Assembly (NCBI GenBank): GCA_031270205.1
Contig: JAISYA010000083.1
Location: forward strand, 1-17,333
DNA: 17,333 nt
Reading direction: 5' to 3'
Source of the DNA: Treponema sp.
GTDB taxonomy: Bacteria; Spirochaetota; Spirochaetia; Treponematales; Breznakiellaceae
Positions 13,449-17,333 of the stretch are shown here, in pieces. Numbering within the stretch: position 1 is the stretch's first letter; the number at the start of each line of letters is the position of its first letter. The notes beneath the pieces were generated by a model. That model was not told the DNA's origin. It searched no databases and saw only the letters and a list, made by a program, of their open reading frames with translations. The position numbers and the translations under genes are program-made.

Positions 13449-14900
13449 CTATACCGTATAGGTCGAGGCGCTCGTTGAGCCGCCGTGGCCCGTCCAGTTG
13501 GTGTGGAAGAACTCGCCGCGGGGCCGGTCCAGACGCTCATAGGTATGCGCGCCAAAGTAATCGCGCTGGGCCTGCAGCAGATTCGCCGGAAGACGCTCCC
13601 TGCGGTAGCCGTCAAAGTAGGCAAGCGCGCTGCCGAGGGCCGGAACGGGGATGCCGTTCCGCACCGCCACGGCGGCCACCCGCCGCCAGGAAGCCTGGGC
13701 GTCCTCAATAACGCCGGTAAAGAAGGGGTCAAGGAGCAAATTCTCCAGGTCCGGCTGTTTGTCAAAGGCTTCCTTGATTTTGCCAAGGAAAACCGAGCGG
13801 ATAATGCAGCCGCCGCGCCACATCAGGGCGATGCCGCCGTAGTTGAGATTCCACTTGTATTCCCTGGCGGCTTCCCGCATCAAGAGATACCCCTGGGCGT
13901 AGGAAACCACCTTGGCGGCGTACAGGGCCTTTTCGAGGTCGTTGATGAACGCGCCCCTGTCCTCAGGCGGCGCGGGCCGGGGGCCGGAAAAAATCCTTGA
14001 AGCGCGGACGCGCTCGTTCTTCGCCGCGGACAGGCAGCGGCCAAAAACCGCCTCGCCGATGAGGGTAAGGGGAACGCCGAACTCCAGCGCCGCGATGCCG
14101 GTCCATTTGCCGGTGCCCTTCTGCCCGGCGGTGTCGAGTATTTTTTCCGCCAGCGGCCGGCCGTCCCCGTCTTTGTAGCGGAGTATGTCCCTGGTTATTT
14201 CAATAAGGTAACTGTTCAGGGAACCCCGGTTCCAGGCGTCAAACACATCGCCCATTTCTTCGCAGGAAAGGCCCAGCGCGTTTTGCATCAAGTCGTAGGT
14301 TTCGCAGATAAGCTGCATGTCGCCGTACTCAATGCCGTTATGTACCATCTTGACAAAATGGCCCGCGCCGTTTTCGCCCACCCAGTCGCAGCAGGGCGCG
14401 CCCCCGTCCGCCTTTGCGGCAATAGCCTGCAAAACGGGCTGTACCACAGCCCACGCCGCGGGGGAACCGCCGGGCATAATCGAAGGCCCGGTCAAGGCCC
14501 CTTCCTCGCCGCCTGAAACGCCCGCGCCGATATAGAAAAGCCCCCGGGATTCCACATAGGCGGCGCGGCGAATCGTATCCTGATAGTTGGAATTCCCGCC
14601 GTCAATGATAACGTCGCCCTTCTCAAAAACCGCCAGGAGCCGCTCAATGGTTTCATCCACGGCCTCCCCGGCCTTCACCATAATCATAACCTTACGCGGC
14701 CGGCGTAAAGCGGCGGCCAGCTCCTCGGGACTGTAACAGCCGGTGATTTTTTTGCCCGCGCCCCGCCCTCGCGTAAAACGGTCCGTCCTGGAGGCGGTCC
14801 GGTTGTACACCGCCACTGAAAAGCCCTTGCTTTCCATGTTCAACACCAGGTTTTCACCCATTACCGCAAGGCCGATAAGGCCGATATCCGCGTTTCCCAT
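13449..14900 (-). CDS. gnd: 6-phosphogluconate dehydrogenase, decarboxylating
   Basis: The 483-residue enzyme oxidatively decarboxylates 6-phosphogluconate to ribulose 5-phosphate, yielding NADPH in the pentose phosphate pathway. Visible marks are the Rossmann loop GLIGLAVMGENL (7-18) and the NRT (33-35) typical of NADP use. The substrate-site segments DGGNSNYQDT (100-109), GVSGGEEGA (127-135) and GPSIMPGG (138-145) follow. The catalytic stretch is GAGHFVKMVHNGIEYGDMQL with Lys184 as general base. The C-terminal tail TYERLDRPRGEFFHTNW reaches the partner subunit's active site in known dimers. Length is that of the long type. AAGGAG at 14907-14912 (minus strand) lies within the end of the upstream DsbA-like gene, 2 nt from whose stop gnd begins, so the two are coupled. 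Confidence 0.97.
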   Translation of the reverse strand: MGNADIGLIGLAVMGENLVLNMESKGFSVAVYNRTASRTDRFTRGRGAGKKITGCYSPEELAAALRRPRKVMIMVKAGEAVDETIERLLAVFEKGDVIIDGGNSNYQDTIRRAAYVESRGLFYIGAGVSGGEEGALTGPSIMPGGSPAAWAVVQPVLQAIAAKADGGAPCCDWVGENGAGHFVKMVHNGIEYGDMQLICETYDLMQNALGLSCEEMGDVFDAWNRGSLNSYLIEITRDILRYKDGDGRPLAEKILDTAGQKGTGKWTGIAALEFGVPLTLIGEAVFGRCLSAAKNERVRASRIFSGPRPAPPEDRGAFINDLEKALYAAKVVSYAQGYLLMREAAREYKWNLNYGGIALMWRGGCIIRSVFLGKIKEAFDKQPDLENLLLDPFFTGVIEDAQASWRRVAAVAVRNGIPVPALGSALAYFDGYRRERLPANLLQAQRDYFGAHTYERLDRPRGEFFHTNWTGHGGSTSASTYTV

Positions 14901-14903
14901 CGT

Positions 14904-15410
14904 TTACTCCTTTGCGTACGCGCGGTTCAAAAAGTCGCGCAGCTCCGCGCTTCTGATTCCGGCGCCGCCTGCAGCGTCAAGTTTCTGCCCGTTCATCCTG
15001 AAGGCCGGGAGGAACCAGACGCCGCTTTTCGCATAGGCCAGATCGTTGTTTTCATCCACCTGTGCGGCGTATTTCCCGCTCTCCAGGATGGCGCGGAACC
15101 TGCCGGGGTCCACGATACCCGTGAGAATCCCCGCGAGCGTCCCGGGATCTTCCACGTTTTGCCGTTCAACGGCGACTGCCTGAAACAGGGCGGCGTGGAA
15201 CGCGCCCATATCCGCCCCCAGTTCCCGCGCGATGTAATAACTCTGGCAGGCCAGATAGGTATGGGGATGGTGATTCTCCGGCAGGGGGTGGGCCTCTATG
15301 GGCCGCCACTCGATATCAACGGCGGGATAGCCGCCGATCAAGCCCGTCAGGTATTCGTAGCCCGCTTTGCAGTAGGGACATTCGTAATCGTAAAAAAACC
15401 GCATGGTCAT
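14904..15410 (-). CDS. DsbA-family (FrnE-like) thioredoxin-fold oxidoreductase
   Basis: The 168-residue protein starts MTMRFFYDYECPYCKAGYEYL, a thioredoxin strand followed by the CPYC redox motif (Cys11, Cys14) typical of DsbA/FrnE proteins. A helical insertion with HTYLACQSYYIARELG follows, and a GVWFLPAFRMNG segment holds the conserved cis-proline. No signal peptide is present, so it is probably cytoplasmic like FrnE. The frame stays open upstream to an ATG at 15635, which would add 75 residues, mainly GNAGKTG heptads translated from the 21-bp tandem repeats. I chose 15410 because the domain begins there and a promoter-like pair lies just upstream; the longer product cannot be excluded. Its stop is 3 nt before the gnd ATG, so they form one unit. 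Confidence 0.82.
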   Translation of the reverse strand: MTMRFFYDYECPYCKAGYEYLTGLIGGYPAVDIEWRPIEAHPLPENHHPHTYLACQSYYIARELGADMGAFHAALFQAVAVERQNVEDPGTLAGILTGIVDPGRFRAILESGKYAAQVDENNDLAYAKSGVWFLPAFRMNGQKLDAAGGAGIRSAELRDFLNRAYAKE

Positions 15411-15423
15411 TAAAGCGCCCACA

Positions 15424-15453
15424 TTGTCAGGATACACGCATTCACCCGCTAAT
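15424..15453 (+). promoter_or_regulatory. Possible plus-strand promoter reading into the 21-bp repeat array
   Basis: TTGTCA (15424-15429), an 18-bp spacer and GCTAAT (15448-15453) match the consensus at 5 of 6 and 4 of 6 positions. It overlaps the minus-strand promoter of the DsbA-like gene. Transcription would start near 15460, just before the first repeat unit. Confidence 0.3.
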
Positions 15454-15457
15454 GCAA
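15429..15457 (-). promoter_or_regulatory. Candidate promoter of the DsbA-like gene and gnd
   Basis: On the minus strand TTGCAT (15452-15457), a 17-bp spacer and TATCCT (15429-15434) predict a start about 13-15 nt before the ATG at 15410. This supports the short form of the DsbA-like protein. Confidence 0.45.
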
Positions 15458-15474
15458 GCGGCGGTCCGGAAACT

Positions 15475-15808
15475 GCGCTCCCTCCCGTCTTGCCCGCATT
15501 CCTTCCCGTTTTACCCGCATTCCCTCCCGTCTTACCTGCATTCCCTCCCGTCTTATCCGCATTCCCTCCCGTCATATTCACGCTCCCTCCCGTCTTACCT
15601 GCATTCCTTCCCGTCTTACCCGCGCTCCCTCCCATTATACCCGCATTCCCCCCCCTGCGGTCTCATTCCCCCCCCTGCGGTTCGCATTCCCTCCCGTTTT
15701 ATTTGCATTCCCTCCCTTGCGCGCCGCATTCCTCCCCGTGCGGTCTCATTCCCTCCCCTGCGGTTCGCATTCCCTCCCCCGCGCGCCGCATTCCCTCCCC
15801 TGCGCGCA
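15475..15808. repeat. Tandem array of sixteen 20-21 bp units (minisatellite)
   Basis: Sixteen head-to-tail units without spacers run from 15475 to 15808. The consensus core on the plus strand is GCATTCCCTCCC, followed by a variable 9-nt end. Units 1-8 and 11 end in CGTCTTACCC-like sequence. Units 9, 10, 13 and 14 end in TGCGGTCT or TGCGGTTC. Units 12, 15 and 16 end in GCGCGCC or GCGCGCA. Units 10 and 14 are 20 nt, the rest 21 nt. The order TCT-TTC recurs in units 9-10 and 13-14, suggesting block duplication. On the minus strand each unit reads GGGAGGGAATGC, a Shine-Dalgarno-like run next to ATG. A degenerate further copy lies at 15861-15880. It fills most of the gene-free stretch 15411-15891. 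Confidence 0.93.
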
Positions 15809-15813
15809 GCGCT

Positions 15814-15836
15814 GCCGGTTTTCCCGGCGTCTTTTT
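15814..15836 (+). terminator. Possible plus-strand terminator after the repeat array
   Basis: GCCGG (15814-15818), a TTTTC loop and CCGGC (15824-15828) are followed by GTCTTTTTT. The stem is only 5 bp. It faces out of the array on the plus strand, although the flanking genes are on the minus strand. Confidence 0.4.
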
Positions 15837-15891
15837 TCCGCGCGGCCGCTGTGTAATCTGCATTCCCGCCGGTTTAATCGTTATTTTTCCG

Positions 15892-17333
15892 TTAAGAGCC
15901 GTCCCCCGGATGGATGAAGCGGACGATGACGATGCCGCTGCCGCCCTTACTGCCGTTCATGCCGCTGGGGACGCCGCCGCCGCCCCCGTCTCCCGTACCG
16001 CTGCTGGCCGAAGAAGCTACCATTCCGCCGGCAGCGTACGACCGGGATTCCCCGCTGATCGAGGACGGGAAACCTCTACCCCAATTGGCTGAAGCGCCGT
16101 CTTCCCCGGCCCCGCCGCCGATAAAGGGGTGGCCCCCGCTGCCGAGGTTCAGCACCCCGCTCTCCGCCGGTACGGTCCCCGCAAGCGCAAGGGTGAAAAT
16201 GCTAAAGCTATTGTGGCTTCCGCCTCCCGAACCGCCGTTCGCTCCCGCCTTTCCGCCTCCCCCGCCGCCGCCGCCGCCTTTGGCGTTAATCTGGTAGGTG
16301 GAGTGCCGGACAAACGCCGAATCGCCGCCGTTCCCGCCTATTACGTTGGAACCGTAACCGACGCCGCCTGAGCCGCCGGCCCCGACCTTTACGGTTATCG
16401 TGCCGGGAGTAGTCCAGTTCTCCAGCGCCCCCACCTTGAACGCGGGATGATAGACAACCCCCCCGCCGCCGCCGCCGCTGCCGGTCCAACCGGACCCCCC
16501 GCCGCCGCCGCCGCCGCCGCCGGCCACCACCATCACTTCGATGGTGGACGGACGCTCCGCGCCGGTAAAGACCAGATTATCCCCCGCCGCCTGGCCGCCC
16601 GCGGGTACGGTATCGGCCGCCCTGAAGGTATGTATTTCGTAGTAATAGCCGGGAACCCCGGTCCAGGCGATGCTGACCTCGCCCCCGGACGCTATAGGTA
16701 CTATTTTCCCGGTCTTGGGGAAGACGATGGAAACCGCGGCCTGGACGGGATTCGTTGCCCCCATTGTTACCGTGTCCGCCTTGGTGTGGATAACCGTAAG
16801 CACGGGGGAAAAGACATAGCCCAATACGGGGAACAGCGTTACCTTGGCCGTATACACTTTGTCCATCCTGAAAAACCCGTCCGGCATCGGAGCGCCGTCT
16901 ACCTCCCATTCTACGGTCCCGTAGCACACGGCGGTGCGGAAAATGGTGGTCCGCTCGCCCGTTATCACCGGCCGGCGGATGTACGCGGTAAGGTCGATGG
17001 AAGATACCGGCTCGCCCGGCCCGGTCGCCGGGAAGACGATGCGTACCACGCCGGAGTCCGCTTCGTTGGAGACGGCCGCGCCCGCCGTCCAGTGTCTAAA
17101 GGCGTTCTGCCCCACGCCGTTAAAGGTCCGGCCGCTGGCCGCCTGCATTGTTACGGTCGCCGTATACGCCGTACCGGGCCAGAAGACGCCGTTGTGCGGG
17201 CCGCTGCCGGAGGACCAGCTTACCACGCCGGTATACTGCGGCCCGGCCAGGGAGAGCGCCGGAATCCCGCCGGTTTCAGGCGCGGGCACATAAAAGGTAA
17301 GGTTCAGGTCGTCTACCGGCAGCGCGTTTTCCG
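15892..17333 (-). CDS. Glycine-rich surface-type protein, 5' end beyond the window
   Basis: The frame has no stop up to the window edge (residues ENALPVDDLNLTFYVPAPE precede a GTG at 17289), so the start lies outside. The visible part of about 480 residues holds two beta-rich repeats of roughly 80 residues. The first contains YTGVVSWSSGSGPHNG and TAYTATVTMQAASGRTFNGV; the second contains YGTVEWEVDGAPM and KVYTAKVTLFPVLGYVFSPV. Each ends in IVFPxTG. A short Fn3-like stretch with VSIAWTGVPGYYYEIHTF follows. The C-terminal half is a glycine-rich domain starting at IEVMVVAGGGGGG and ending GGSGIVIVRF, the form seen in phage-tail and bacterial surface proteins (Gly_rich_2 type). Several poly-Gly runs are encoded by GCC/GGC repeats. 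It is probably cell-surface or secreted, but the signal peptide is not in view. Function is unknown. Confidence 0.85.
   Translation of the reverse strand, partial: ENALPVDDLNLTFYVPAPETGGIPALSLAGPQYTGVVSWSSGSGPHNGVFWPGTAYTATVTMQAASGRTFNGVGQNAFRHWTAGAAVSNEADSGVVRIVFPATGPGEPVSSIDLTAYIRRPVITGERTTIFRTAVCYGTVEWEVDGAPMPDGFFRMDKVYTAKVTLFPVLGYVFSPVLTVIHTKADTVTMGATNPVQAAVSIVFPKTGKIVPIASGGEVSIAWTGVPGYYYEIHTFRAADTVPAGGQAAGDNLVFTGAERPSTIEVMVVAGGGGGGGGGSGWTGSGGGGGGVVYHPAFKVGALENWTTPGTITVKVGAGGSGGVGYGSNVIGGNGGDSAFVRHSTYQINAKGGGGGGGGGKAGANGGSGGGSHNSFSIFTLALAGTVPAESGVLNLGSGGHPFIGGGAGEDGASANWGRGFPSSISGESRSYAAGGMVASSASSGTGDGGGGGVPSGMNGSKGGSGIVIVRFIHPGDGS

Noticed and set aside
15475..15808. CRISPR array
   Set aside because: Units are contiguous, 20-21 bp, with no spacers between them, and no cas gene is in the window.
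15403..16092. Plus-strand Pro-rich ORF across the repeat array and the glycine-rich gene
   Set aside because: It is made of repeat translation (PPVLPAF-type) plus the antisense of the glycine-rich gene, with no recognisable domain.

Overview
The window looks like a GC-rich spirochaete chromosome, most plausibly a Treponema of the termite-gut type. This is an inference from gene content and protein style: an Aat-like protein of divergent type, rpmH-rnpA-yidD-yidC-khpB, a FapA/DUF342 protein, NfeD plus SPFH, a single-domain hemerythrin and a Treponema-style glycine-rich surface protein. No rRNA, tRNA, CRISPR array or intact insertion sequence was recognised.

Layout. 1-1003 (+): 3' part of a corrinoid/methyl-transfer type uroporphyrinogen decarboxylase-family gene, then a 39-codon ORF with a perfect Shine-Dalgarno site. 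1004-1726 (-): Aat-like aminoacyl-transferase that has lost a catalytic glutamine. 1727-1967: divergent intergenic region with paired palindromes resembling the ends of an IS200/IS605-type mini-element. 1968-5284 (+): ribosomal protein L34, RNase P protein, YidD, YidC and KhpB/Jag, a tightly packed operon for translation and membrane-protein insertion. RnpA has no ordinary start codon in its proper place. 5312-6133 (+): secreted protein of unknown function. 6341-7624 (+): NCS2 uracil permease with a strong terminator. 7755-8225 (+): bacteriohemerythrin with a good promoter and terminator. 8357-9160 (-): HAD-IIA (NagD-like) phosphatase. 9358-9669 (+): small two-helix membrane protein. 9732-11099 (+): NfeD and SPFH/stomatin membrane pair. 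11166-12593 (-): FapA/DUF342 protein. 12663-15410 (-): DsbA/FrnE-like protein, 6-phosphogluconate dehydrogenase and a lipoprotein, probably one transcription unit. 15475-15808: sixteen tandem units of 20-21 bp. 15892-17333 (-): glycine-rich surface-type protein, running off the window.

Most worth a second look: (a) the 21-bp array, whose plus strand repeats the complement of a ribosome-binding site plus start codon and is bracketed by a plausible plus-strand promoter and terminator; (b) three genes whose -10 box lies only 6-7 nt before the ATG and which lack a Shine-Dalgarno site, so they look leaderless; (c) the missing canonical start of rnpA; (d) the altered active site of the Aat-like protein; (e) the palindromic mini-element before rpmH.
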